The notes under the pieces were generated by a model. It was not told the origin of the DNA, did no database searches, and was given only the letters and a program-made list of their open reading frames with translations. DNA of 9,539 nt from an uncultured Collinsella sp. (lineage in GTDB: Bacteria > Actinomycetota > Coriobacteriia > Coriobacteriales > Coriobacteriaceae): positions 1 through 9,539 of the forward strand of contig CATZRJ010000056.1 of assembly GCA_958423535.1 (NCBI GenBank), written 5' to 3'. Made by a program: the position numbers and the translations under genes. Every line of letters begins with the position of its first letter. Positions within the stretch are counted from its first letter, which is position 1. Below are positions 1 through 8,958 of the stretch, piece after piece.

Positions 1-188
1 ACGGCGGATCCCACACTCACTTTTTATTCAGCCCTAGTCATCGCGCAAAGCCCCTTCTGCAGCACACGGTGCACCCGAGTCACCGCAGGCCGGGGCGGAG
101 GTGGTCGATTTTCCCACTGAGCGACTCTGCTTGCAGCCGGAGCGAAGAGGGAAACTCGGCCCCCTCCGCCCCGGCCGGCCAGCTCAAC
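1..188. other. carB 3' flank, non-coding as far as visible
   Basis: These bases follow the carB stop codon and run to the window edge. I see no credible gene. The only short minus-strand frame starting at an ATG (41 to 24) encodes five residues. The stretch near 188-88 is very GC-rich and takes part in the nested inverted repeats described separately. There is no stem followed by a T-run, so no intrinsic terminator for carAB is visible; transcription may continue into a gene beyond the edge or stop by another route. The A/T-rich stretch at about 30-20 could be part of a promoter for the next gene, but no good -35/-10 pair was found. Confidence 0.6.

Positions 189-204
<16 letters not shown>
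59..204 (-). repeat. Nested inverted repeats at the carB 3' end
   Basis: The outer arms are 59-71 and 192-204, a perfect 13-base complement (GCAGCACACGGTG against CACCGTGTGCTGC). The arm at 192-204 lies inside carB and covers its last four codons. Inside it, 88-101 and 163-176 form a perfect 14-base, almost all G/C pair of arms. Further in, 110-115 (TTTCCC) and 149-154 (GGGAAA) can pair. In the carAB transcript the three stems would nest into one long folded structure of about 146 bases. No T-run follows, so it does not look like a standard intrinsic terminator. It could protect the mRNA 3' end, cause Rho-dependent or structural pausing, or be a small repeat element. The pairing is read directly; the function is inference. 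Confidence 0.7.
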
Positions 205-3503
<3,299 letters not shown>

Positions 3504-3504
3504 G

Positions 3505-4944
3505 TTAGTTCTCCTCGGTCTCAGCGGTCTCGGACTCAGCAAAGTTCCAGCCGGCAAGGCGGTCCTTCGCGGTGTCGATGTCCAGGTAGTTCTCCTCGCC
3601 GTCCATGAGTCGCGTAAAGGCGGTAAAGAGATAGTGGGCATCGGTGGGGCCAGGCGAGGCCTCAGGGTGGTACTGGACCGAGAAGCACGGGGCATCGAGC
3701 AGCTGGATGCCCTCGGCGGTGCCGTCGCTGAGGTTCACGTGCGTCAGGCGAATGCGGCCGAAGCGCTCGTTCATCACGACCGGCGCGATTCCGCGGCGCA
3801 CCCAGACGCGCAGATCTCCATCGGCCGCATGCTCGGTCTCGCCGCCGGAAAGCTCGGGGACAAGCTTGCCCAAGCTGGGGAACAGCAGGCCAAAGCCATG
3901 GTTTTGTGCGGTGATCTCCACGCGACGGCTTACCAGGTTCATGACCGGCTGGTTGCCACCGCGGTGACCGAACTTAAGCTTTTCCATCTGGGCGCCGCAG
4001 GCCAGGCTGATCATCTGGTGACCAAGACAAATACCAAAGACCGGCACCTTGCCGATCAGCTGCTGCACCTGCTCGTAGGTCTCCACCACGGCGTCGGGGT
4101 CGCCGGGGCCGTTGGACAAAAAGACGCCATCGGGATTCATGTCGAGCACCTGCTGAGCTGGCGTATCCCACGGCACGACGGTAAGATCGCAGCCGGCGCG
4201 CACCAGGCCCTCCAGAATGCCGCGCTTCACACCGCAGTCGTAGGCGACCACTTTGTGACGGGCAGGAGCGGCAGCCGAAAGCGCAAAGTCATGCGTAGCG
4301 GGCAGGTCGCTCGCGGCAAAAGCGTGGGGCTCAGGGCAGCTCACGGTCTTGACCAGGTTCTCGCCGACCAGCGTAGGCGCGGCGGACAGGCGCTCGGCAA
4401 GCTCGTCGACGTCGAAGATCTCCGTCGAGATTATGCCCATCTTGGAACCGTTGTCGCGCAGGTGGCGCACGAGAGCGCGGGTGTCGACGCCCTCGATAGC
4501 GACGATGCCGTGTGCACGCAGGTACTCCGGCACGCTGACGGTCGAGCGCCAGTTAGAAGGCGTGGCGCACATGTCGTGGACGACCATGCCGCGCATGGCG
4601 GGAGCGCTCGCGGGGCGAGCGGTATCGCCGGGGAAGGCCGACTGGACATCGGTCTCGTCAATGCCGTAGTTGCCGATCTGCGGATAGGTCATGGTTACGA
4701 TTTGACCGGCATAGCTCGGGTCGGTCATGACCTCAAAGTAGCCCTCGAACGACGTGTTAAAGCAGACCTCGCCGGTTGCGGTACCCTCGGCACCGCATGC
4801 ACGGCCATAAAAAATGGTCCCATCCTCAAGATACAGGATGCAGGGACCGCAGGTGCCCTTGCTGGTTTTAGCCAGCATACGCTGGCACAGCTCGCTGGGC
4901 GCGACGGTGCGGGCGGCAGCGCCCGCAATATGGTTGTTCGCCAT
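3505..4944 (-). CDS. carA: Carbamoyl-phosphate synthetase small (glutaminase) subunit
   Basis: This 479-residue subunit hydrolyses glutamine and passes ammonia to CarB. The N-terminal CarA domain is followed by a class I glutamine amidotransferase domain from about 230. The nucleophile is C306 in GICLGHQ and the other catalytic residues are H426 and E428 in QYHPEASPGP; the GNQPV and QNHG stretches are also present. It is about 100 residues longer than the usual 360-385. There is an N-terminal extension of about 30 residues, an acidic C-terminal tail ending near ETAETEEN, and about 36 extra residues between QNHG (347-350) and THVNL (401-405), where E. coli has only 14 between the same landmarks. 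No catalytic residue is lost. The ATG at 4944 is chosen because AAGGAG sits 4 bases upstream (4954-4949); an in-frame ATG at 4965 lacks such support. The TAA stop is one base before the carB ATG. Confidence 0.97.
   Translation of the reverse strand: MANNHIAGAAARTVAPSELCQRMLAKTSKGTCGPCILYLEDGTIFYGRACGAEGTATGEVCFNTSFEGYFEVMTDPSYAGQIVTMTYPQIGNYGIDETDVQSAFPGDTARPASAPAMRGMVVHDMCATPSNWRSTVSVPEYLRAHGIVAIEGVDTRALVRHLRDNGSKMGIISTEIFDVDELAERLSAAPTLVGENLVKTVSCPEPHAFAASDLPATHDFALSAAAPARHKVVAYDCGVKRGILEGLVRAGCDLTVVPWDTPAQQVLDMNPDGVFLSNGPGDPDAVVETYEQVQQLIGKVPVFGICLGHQMISLACGAQMEKLKFGHRGGNQPVMNLVSRRVEITAQNHGFGLLFPSLGKLVPELSGGETEHAADGDLRVWVRRGIAPVVMNERFGRIRLTHVNLSDGTAEGIQLLDAPCFSVQYHPEASPGPTDAHYLFTAFTRLMDGEENYLDIDTAKDRLAGWNFAESETAETEEN
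3511..3516 (-). promoter_or_regulatory. carB ribosome binding site inside carA
   Basis: GAGGAG on the minus strand, 7 bases before the carB ATG at 3503, lies within the last codons of carA. The carA stop and carB start are one base apart, so ribosomes ending carA can restart on carB. This fits the need for equal amounts of the two subunits. Confidence 0.85.
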
Positions 4945-4948
4945 AGTT

Positions 4949-4954
4949 CTCCTT
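4949..4954 (-). promoter_or_regulatory. carA ribosome binding site
   Basis: AAGGAG on the minus strand, 4 bases before the ATG at 4944. It decides this start over the in-frame ATG at 4965. Confidence 0.8.
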
Positions 4955-4955
4955 C

Positions 4956-4973
4956 CCGGTCTCACAGGACCGG
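4956..4973 (-). promoter_or_regulatory. Small hairpin next to carA ribosome binding site
   Basis: CCGGTC, a six-base loop and GACCGG form a perfect six-base stem ending one base upstream of the AAGGAG. A stem this close to the ribosome binding site could affect carA translation; no function is shown. No T-run follows, so it is not a terminator. Confidence 0.5.
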
Positions 4974-4997
4974 CTTAAAGGTGTGTAGTTAGGCCTC

Positions 4998-5013
4998 GCG
5001 GTATTCTAACCGC
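4998..5013 (-). promoter_or_regulatory. Small inverted repeat in the carA leader
   Basis: GCGGT and ACCGC flank six bases (5003-5008) that read TAGAAT on the minus strand. It could be an operator around a -10 element or a short RNA hairpin, but the five-base arms may also be chance. Confidence 0.3.
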
Positions 5014-5081
5014 AAGCATCGCCCATGGCATTAATTACATAGAATTGTTTACAAAATGATAATTATGACTTCCTGTGCATA

Positions 5082-5188
5082 ATGATTTTTTTGGGACGGG
5101 GATTAAAAAATTATTCTGAGAGCAGGGCTTTGTCGCCAACTGCATACATGACAGAATGATTTTTTAATCCCCGTCCCAAAAAAGTCAT
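5082..5188. repeat. Long near-perfect inverted repeat (107 bases)
   Basis: The arms are 5082-5118 and 5152-5188: 37 bases each with only two mismatches, the core 32 bases (5087-5118 against 5152-5183) having one. The arm core reads TTTTTTGGGACGGGGATT followed by an A-run and ATTCTG at its inner end. The 33-base spacer (5119-5151) can itself form a weak inner stem (GCAG/CTGC with GGC/GCC). The element is AT-rich in GC-rich surroundings and holds no gene. No target-site duplication is obvious. The length, palindromy and position just after a terminator suggest a MITE-like or REP-like repeat, but only one copy is in view. One end overlaps the 3' side of the terminator stem and its T-tract. Confidence 0.85.
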
Positions 5189-5220
5189 CCCGCGTGGGCT
5201 TGCGGCTCACGCGGGATGAC
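5178..5220 (-). terminator. Intrinsic terminator of the ABC exporter/membrane-protein unit
   Basis: On the minus strand a perfect 13-base stem (5220-5208 with 5196-5184, GTCATCCCGCGTG paired with its complement) and an 11-base loop are followed at once by six T residues (5183-5178). It starts 21 bases after the stop codon of the upstream gene. In the opposite direction there is no T-run after the stem, so it acts only on minus-strand transcripts. It separates this unit from carAB. Confidence 0.93.
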
Positions 5221-5241
5221 ATCGTTCTATGTGGCTGCGGA

Positions 5242-6207
5242 CTACTTTTGCTTGTCCTGCTCCAGCAGCTCGGACGGCGTGCGATCGGGCTTTCCGCCGC
5301 GGAAGATCTCTCGACCGTGCAGACGATGCTCAAGATCGCGCTCGGCCTGCTCCTCCGTGATCTTGGTCTGGCTCACCACCGGGTCCTCGATAAGCGACGA
5401 AACCGAGTTGACCTGTTTTTGAATGCGCTCGGCAATGGTGTCGTCCATGCTTACGATGCGCATCTTCCAGTCGATACTCGTGGCGTTGGACGAGCTCTTG
5501 GTCCAAACGAACGTCAGGATGGCGCTTTGGTGCCCCTGAGCTGGAAACATGCCAAAGAAGGAATCGTGCTGGATCCTGCTGTCCTCGTCGATATAGGCGT
5601 GAACGTTATACACCACGCGGTCGATCTTGTCGTTGAGCAGGGCATTGGTTGCGAGCGCCGCCGCCTGAATCTGACCGTTGGACAGCAGCTCGAGTTCATT
5701 GGCAGAAGACGTGTCCAGCACCGTCACCTCAACCGTGCCCGTGCGCTCATCTGCCTCGTCGACGGTAAAATCGAGCGGGAACTGCGTAAAGCCATTGCCC
5801 CATTCAAGTCCACCCTTGAGCGCGGTCGAAACGGTATCCACCGAAACACTTTCGGAAAGGTTCGCGGTATTCAGACGTCGCATCACGCCGTAGCCAATCT
5901 GCATGCCAACAATCAGCACCAAAATGCCGATAACCACGGCCATGGCGGTCTTCGTAATGGTATGGCTCACCTGCGAGCCCGAAGGGTCGTCCTCGGACAG
6001 CGGGTCGATATGTTTTGCCTGGCTCGCGCGATCCTCGCTGCGCAGCCGCGCCAGCGTCGCCTTGTCGCCGCGCTTGACGGCGGCCTCTTTCTCGCGCATG
6101 CGCTCGGTGCGCTTTTTGGCGAGCGTAGGATCCAAGACGCCGGATGCATCGATTTCGGAGAATAACTCCGTCACTTCTTCCGGAGTCAAAGGGTTCTTAT
6201 CAGCCAT
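5242..6207 (-). CDS. Single-pass membrane protein of unknown function
   Basis: I do not recognise a family for this 321-residue protein. Residues 1-85 are charged, rich in Lys, Arg, Glu and Asp, and likely cytoplasmic, with a probable helical stretch at about 28-65. One strong membrane segment lies at about 87-107. It carries no cleavable signal peptide, so the rest is probably outside the membrane. Residues about 110-260 are a mixed domain with alternating hydrophobic stretches (such as GTVEVTVLD and SAILTFVW), suggesting a beta-rich fold. The tail (about 280-321) is highly charged and ends DKQK. The start at 6207 has AGGAAG just upstream (6216-6211), inside the 19-base gap after the ABC exporter gene; the two genes are surely co-transcribed and share the terminator. 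It may be an accessory part of that exporter or only linked to it by transcription. Confidence 0.85.
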   Translation of the reverse strand: MADKNPLTPEEVTELFSEIDASGVLDPTLAKKRTERMREKEAAVKRGDKATLARLRSEDRASQAKHIDPLSEDDPSGSQVSHTITKTAMAVVIGILVLIVGMQIGYGVMRRLNTANLSESVSVDTVSTALKGGLEWGNGFTQFPLDFTVDEADERTGTVEVTVLDTSSANELELLSNGQIQAAALATNALLNDKIDRVVYNVHAYIDEDSRIQHDSFFGMFPAQGHQSAILTFVWTKSSSNATSIDWKMRIVSMDDTIAERIQKQVNSVSSLIEDPVVSQTKITEEQAERDLEHRLHGREIFRGGKPDRTPSELLEQDKQK

Positions 6208-6226
6208 AAACTTCCTGTCATATCAA

Positions 6227-7999
6227 TCAGTCGAGCTCGTGCGCACGCGCACCTTCGAACTGCATTCGATAGTAACGGGCATAGGTGCCGCCACGGGCGA
6301 GAAGCTCCTCGTGCGTGCCACGTTCCACAACGCGACCATGCTCAACGGTCGCAATCTCGTCAGCATGCTTAATAGTCGAGAGACGGTGGGCGATGATGAT
6401 CGTGGTACGGCCGCGTGCCAGCTCTTCGAGCGACTCCTGCACCGCTTCCTCGCTCTCGTTATCCAGGGCACTCGTCGCCTCATCCAAAATAAGGATCTTG
6501 GGATTCTTGAGAAAAACGCGCGCGATGGCGACGCGCTGCTTTTGACCACCCGAAAGACGGCTGCCGCGCTCGCCCACCACGGTGTCGTAGCCTTGCGGAA
6601 GCGATTCGATAAAGGTATCAATATTGGCGCGGCGGGCCGCTTCGGCGATCTCTTCTGCCGTGGCGCCCGGCTTGCCGTAGGCGATGTTCTCGCCGATCGT
6701 TCCATCAAACAGGTACACATCTTGCTGCACCAGGCCGATGGCACGGCGCAGACTATGCTGCGTCACGTCGCGCACATCCTGGCCGTCGATGCTAATGGAG
6801 CCGGCGGCAACGTCGTAAAAGCGCGGCAACAGCGAACAAGTCGTCGATTTGCCGCCGCCCGAGGGACCAACCAAAGCGATGGTCTGACCGGGCTTGATGG
6901 ACAGGTCCATGTGGTCGATAACAGGGCGTCCGTCGGCGCCGCGCTCGCCCAATTCAACATCCTCGTAGCTAAAGCACACGTCGCGGTACTCCACAGCACC
7001 AGCCGTCACCTGCAGATCCGCAGCACCCGGCTTATCCTGAATATCGGGGACAGTCGAGAGCACCTCATCCATGCGCTTAAAGCCGGCGATGGCTTTCTGA
7101 TACGTCTCAGCCGAATTGACGAGCGTCTCGAGCGGCGTGCAGAACAGCGAAATGTAGAGTGCGAAGGTTGCCATATCGACCGCCTGCAGCTGACCCTGGG
7201 CAACGAGCCAACCGCCCAGCAGCACCACGATCACATAAAGCACTCCCGAGAGCAGGCCATACGTCGCGGTATAGACGCCCATGGCGTGATACATGTTCTC
7301 CTTGGACGAAAGGTAGCGATTGTTCGAGGCGCGAAACTTAGAGCGCTCGGTCTGCTCATTGGCAAAGCTCTTGACCACACGCATGCCCGCCAGCGAATCC
7401 TGCAGCTGCGCGTTGATGCCGCTAATCTTTTTGCGGTTATCGCTAAAGACCTCGCGCATGCGCATATTCTGCCAAAACATAATGACCGCGAACACCACCG
7501 TAACCACGGCCATGGCGAGTGCGAGCACCGGCGCGATGGTAAACAGAATCACAAACGAGCCGATAATCTCGATGCCGCAAATAATGATCCATTCGGGCAC
7601 ATGGTGCGCCGCCTCGCAGATATCGAACAGGTCATTGACCACGCGGCTCATCATGTCGCCCGAGCTGTTGCGATCAAAGTATGCAAAGCTAAACCGTTCG
7701 TACTGATCGAACAGGTCCTCACGCATCTTGGACTCCATGCGTGCGCCCATCACGTGGCCCCAATAGCTCACAAAGTAGCGGCAGGCGCAGCGGATGGCAT
7801 ACATCAGCACCAGCCCCACCGCAATCATACCGAGCGCCTGCATAATGGCAGCCTGGCCCTGGGTAAACAAGCCTCCGGTCAGATTACGCAAGATAATGGG
7901 GAACGCCAGGTCAATGGCGGCAAGTACCAGGGCGCAAACAGTATCAGCAACAAAAAGCCCCATCTGGGGCTTGTAATAAGACAGAAAACGCTTCAGCAT
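6227..7999 (-). CDS. ABC exporter half-transporter (membrane and ATPase domains fused)
   Basis: This 590-residue protein is a type IV-fold (MsbA/multidrug-like) ABC exporter half, which works as a dimer in the cytoplasmic membrane. About six membrane segments are visible (roughly 13-36, 52-77, two within 134-175, 241-267 and 276-295). The ATPase domain spans about 330-568: A-loop Y345, Walker A GPSGGGKST at 378-386 with K385, Q-loop Q425/Q426, signature LSGGQ at 482-486, Walker B ILILDE with catalytic E507, D-loop SALD and H-loop H538. All key residues are intact, so it should be active as a homodimer; no second half-transporter gene is nearby. The substrate cannot be read from sequence. The ATG at 7999 is chosen because AGAGGA lies 4 bases upstream and MLKRFLSYYKPQ is a typical family start; a longer frame from 8065 adds 22 atypical residues. 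It is first in a two-gene unit. Confidence 0.95.
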   Translation of the reverse strand: MLKRFLSYYKPQMGLFVADTVCALVLAAIDLAFPIILRNLTGGLFTQGQAAIMQALGMIAVGLVLMYAIRCACRYFVSYWGHVMGARMESKMREDLFDQYERFSFAYFDRNSSGDMMSRVVNDLFDICEAAHHVPEWIIICGIEIIGSFVILFTIAPVLALAMAVVTVVFAVIMFWQNMRMREVFSDNRKKISGINAQLQDSLAGMRVVKSFANEQTERSKFRASNNRYLSSKENMYHAMGVYTATYGLLSGVLYVIVVLLGGWLVAQGQLQAVDMATFALYISLFCTPLETLVNSAETYQKAIAGFKRMDEVLSTVPDIQDKPGAADLQVTAGAVEYRDVCFSYEDVELGERGADGRPVIDHMDLSIKPGQTIALVGPSGGGKSTTCSLLPRFYDVAAGSISIDGQDVRDVTQHSLRRAIGLVQQDVYLFDGTIGENIAYGKPGATAEEIAEAARRANIDTFIESLPQGYDTVVGERGSRLSGGQKQRVAIARVFLKNPKILILDEATSALDNESEEAVQESLEELARGRTTIIIAHRLSTIKHADEIATVEHGRVVERGTHEELLARGGTYARYYRMQFEGARAHELD

Positions 8000-8069
8000 G
8001 TGGTCCTCTAGAAATAGGAAGAACGGAAAAATCGGTTGACCAAGCGAACCGAAAGAAAAACCCACGACA

Positions 8070-8099
8070 GATATAACGCCAATGTTCTGGCAGCGTCAG
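8070..8099 (-). promoter_or_regulatory. Possible promoter of the ABC exporter unit
   Basis: On the minus strand, CTGACG (8099-8094) and TATATC (8075-8070) are 18 bases apart, each matching four of six consensus positions. It would give a leader of about 60 bases. It is the best pair in the gap but weak, and its -35 box lies at the base of the long hairpin at 8101-8202. Confidence 0.3.
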
Positions 8100-8100
8100 C

Positions 8101-8202
8101 GAAAACGTCCCTAAGCGAGCAAGGTGCCTTGAAAGAGGAGCGACGCGTACTTCGGTACGCGAGCGACGATTGAAAGGCAGATTGCCGCTTAGGGGCGTTT
8201 GC
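8101..8202. repeat. Long imperfect hairpin with CTTCGG loop and mirrored direct repeats
   Basis: The outer stem pairs 8103-8117 with 8186-8200 (15 pairs, one G-T). It continues as GCAA/TTGC (8119-8122 with 8182-8185) and GCCTT/AAGGC (8126-8130 with 8174-8178), and ends in a tip stem GCGTAC/GTACGC (8145-8150 with 8155-8160) closing TTCG. Read as plus-strand RNA the tip is the very stable C(UUCG)G tetraloop. Inside the stem, two direct repeats are arranged as a mirror around the tip: TTGAAAG at 8129-8135 and 8170-8176, and GAGCGACG at 8138-8145 and 8161-8168. On the minus strand the structure is followed by TTTT (8105-8102), so it might end transcription weakly. It may be a dispersed genomic repeat or a structured RNA; no family was recognised. 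Confidence 0.75.
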
Positions 8203-8213
8203 AGCGTCGACTC

Positions 8214-8241
8214 GTTACGCGGTTTGGTAAAACCGCGTAAC
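8214..8241 (-). repeat. Perfect 12-base hairpin immediately after the Nudix stop codon
   Basis: GTTACGCGGTTT (8214-8225) pairs perfectly with 8230-8241 around a four-base loop. It begins on the base next to the Nudix stop codon (8244-8242). No T-run follows on either strand, so it is not a classic intrinsic terminator. It could still stop or pause transcription together with the larger hairpin downstream, or shield the mRNA 3' end. Confidence 0.75.
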
Positions 8242-8937
8242 CTAGAGCTCCGCTCCACCCAAACGATGAGCAATGCTGTCGCAAGCCAAGGCACCCACAA
8301 CGGTCTTGGCGTCTTCGATCTTGCCGTCGAGTACGGCGTCGATCAGCTCATGCAGTGGCACCAGGTCGACGTTGACAAACTCGTCATCGTCGGGGTCGGG
8401 CGCATCAAACTCGAGCTTGGTGGCCAGGTAGATGTGAATGATCTCGTCGCAAAAACCGCAGGTCGTGACAATCGACGTCAAAAAGCGAATGCGACCAGCC
8501 CTAAAGCCCGTCTCCTCATGCAACTCGCGCTTGGCGCAATCGAGCGGGTCCTCGCCCGGATCGAGCTTGCCGGCGGGAATCTCGACCGTCACGCGGTCGA
8601 TGGCGGTGCGATACTGACGTACCAGCACGATCTTGCCGCTCTCGGTCAGTGCCACAACGGCCGCCGCACCCGGATGGCGAACGATATCGCGGGCGCTGCG
8701 GTGACCGTTGGGCAGCTCAACCTCAAGACGGTGGACGTCGAGGATCTTGCCCTTCCAGGCGCACTCCTCCGAAAGAATCTTCTCGTGCAGCAGGGCGTCA
8801 TGCGGGTCTTCGTCCCCCAGCACCAGCGCCGGCTCGTCAGCGACCTCGCCACCAGGCTCGCCCTCGGCGTGCCCATACATGCGGCCGCCCCCTTCGACGA
8901 TCTGCGCGTCCACGAGCTCTTCGTTCTTCTCGTCCAT
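8242..8937 (-). CDS. Nudix hydrolase, ADP-ribose pyrophosphatase type
   Basis: This 231-residue protein probably cleaves ADP-ribose, or a related nucleoside diphosphate sugar, to AMP and a sugar phosphate. The Nudix box is complete at about 123-145: GKLDPGE, then seven residues, then RELHEETGF, with the metal-binding Glu residues present. The preceding EIPAGK is typical of the ADPRase/NudF group, as is the strand-rich domain from about residue 55. The first 50 or so residues are acidic, Gly-rich and low in complexity and make it longer than typical NudF proteins of about 185-210 residues; they are probably disordered. The ATG at 8937 is preferred because GAGAGGA (8953-8947) lies 9 bases upstream; an in-frame ATG at 8946 would touch that site directly. 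It follows purD by 21 bases, so the two are likely co-transcribed. The exact substrate is inferred from the family. Confidence 0.9.
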   Translation of the reverse strand: MDEKNEELVDAQIVEGGGRMYGHAEGEPGGEVADEPALVLGDEDPHDALLHEKILSEECAWKGKILDVHRLEVELPNGHRSARDIVRHPGAAAVVALTESGKIVLVRQYRTAIDRVTVEIPAGKLDPGEDPLDCAKRELHEETGFRAGRIRFLTSIVTTCGFCDEIIHIYLATKLEFDAPDPDDDEFVNVDLVPLHELIDAVLDGKIEDAKTVVGALACDSIAHRLGGAEL

Positions 8938-8946
8938 CCGTCTCAT

Positions 8947-8953
8947 TCCTCTC
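8947..8953 (-). promoter_or_regulatory. Nudix gene ribosome binding site
   Basis: GAGAGGA on the minus strand, in the short gap after purD. It gives good spacing (9 bases) to the ATG at 8937 and none to the ATG at 8946, which decides the start. Confidence 0.7.
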
Positions 8954-8958
8954 GGATT

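Larger units (their letters stand above)
4945..5241. other. Intergenic region between membrane-protein gene and carA
   Basis: These 297 bases hold, in transcription order, a terminator (5220-5178), a long inverted repeat (5188-5082), an AT-rich stretch (about 5081-5031) and the carA leader with two small hairpins and its ribosome binding site. The carA promoter must lie here, most likely in the AT-rich stretch, but I could not find a -35/-10 pair good enough to mark. A TAGAAT at 5008-5003 resembles a -10 box but has no acceptable -35 partner. I see no PyrR-type attenuator with a terminator before carA, and no gene. Confidence 0.7.
8000..8241. other. Structured intergenic region between Nudix and ABC exporter genes
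   Basis: This 242-base gap contains a perfect hairpin that starts right at the Nudix stop codon (8241-8214), a long imperfect hairpin (8202-8101), a possible promoter (8099-8070), a T-rich leader on the minus strand and the exporter's AGAGGA ribosome binding site (8009-8004). I see no protein-coding frame of interest. Confidence 0.75.

Noticed and set aside
24..41. Five-codon minus-strand frame (MTRAE) after carB
   Set aside because: Too short and without a ribosome binding site; no sign of a leader peptide function.
88..176. GC-rich arms after carB as an intrinsic terminator
   Set aside because: The loop is about 61 bases and no T-run follows the stem on the minus strand.
3504..3695. Upstream extension of carB into carA
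   Set aside because: It overlaps carA coding sequence and encodes a Pro/Arg/Thr-rich stretch unlike the family; the ATG at 3503 has a good ribosome binding site.
5003..5008. TAGAAT as the carA -10 box
   Set aside because: No -35-like hexamer at 16-18 bases upstream; it may be chance.
5903..8011. Long plus-strand frame of 702 codons opposite the ABC exporter
   Set aside because: Antisense to an intact ABC exporter with all motifs, and its own translation has no recognisable family.
8000..8065. 22-residue N-terminal extension of the ABC exporter
   Set aside because: The ATG at 7999 has AGAGGA at good spacing and a typical family N-terminus; the extension would cover that site.
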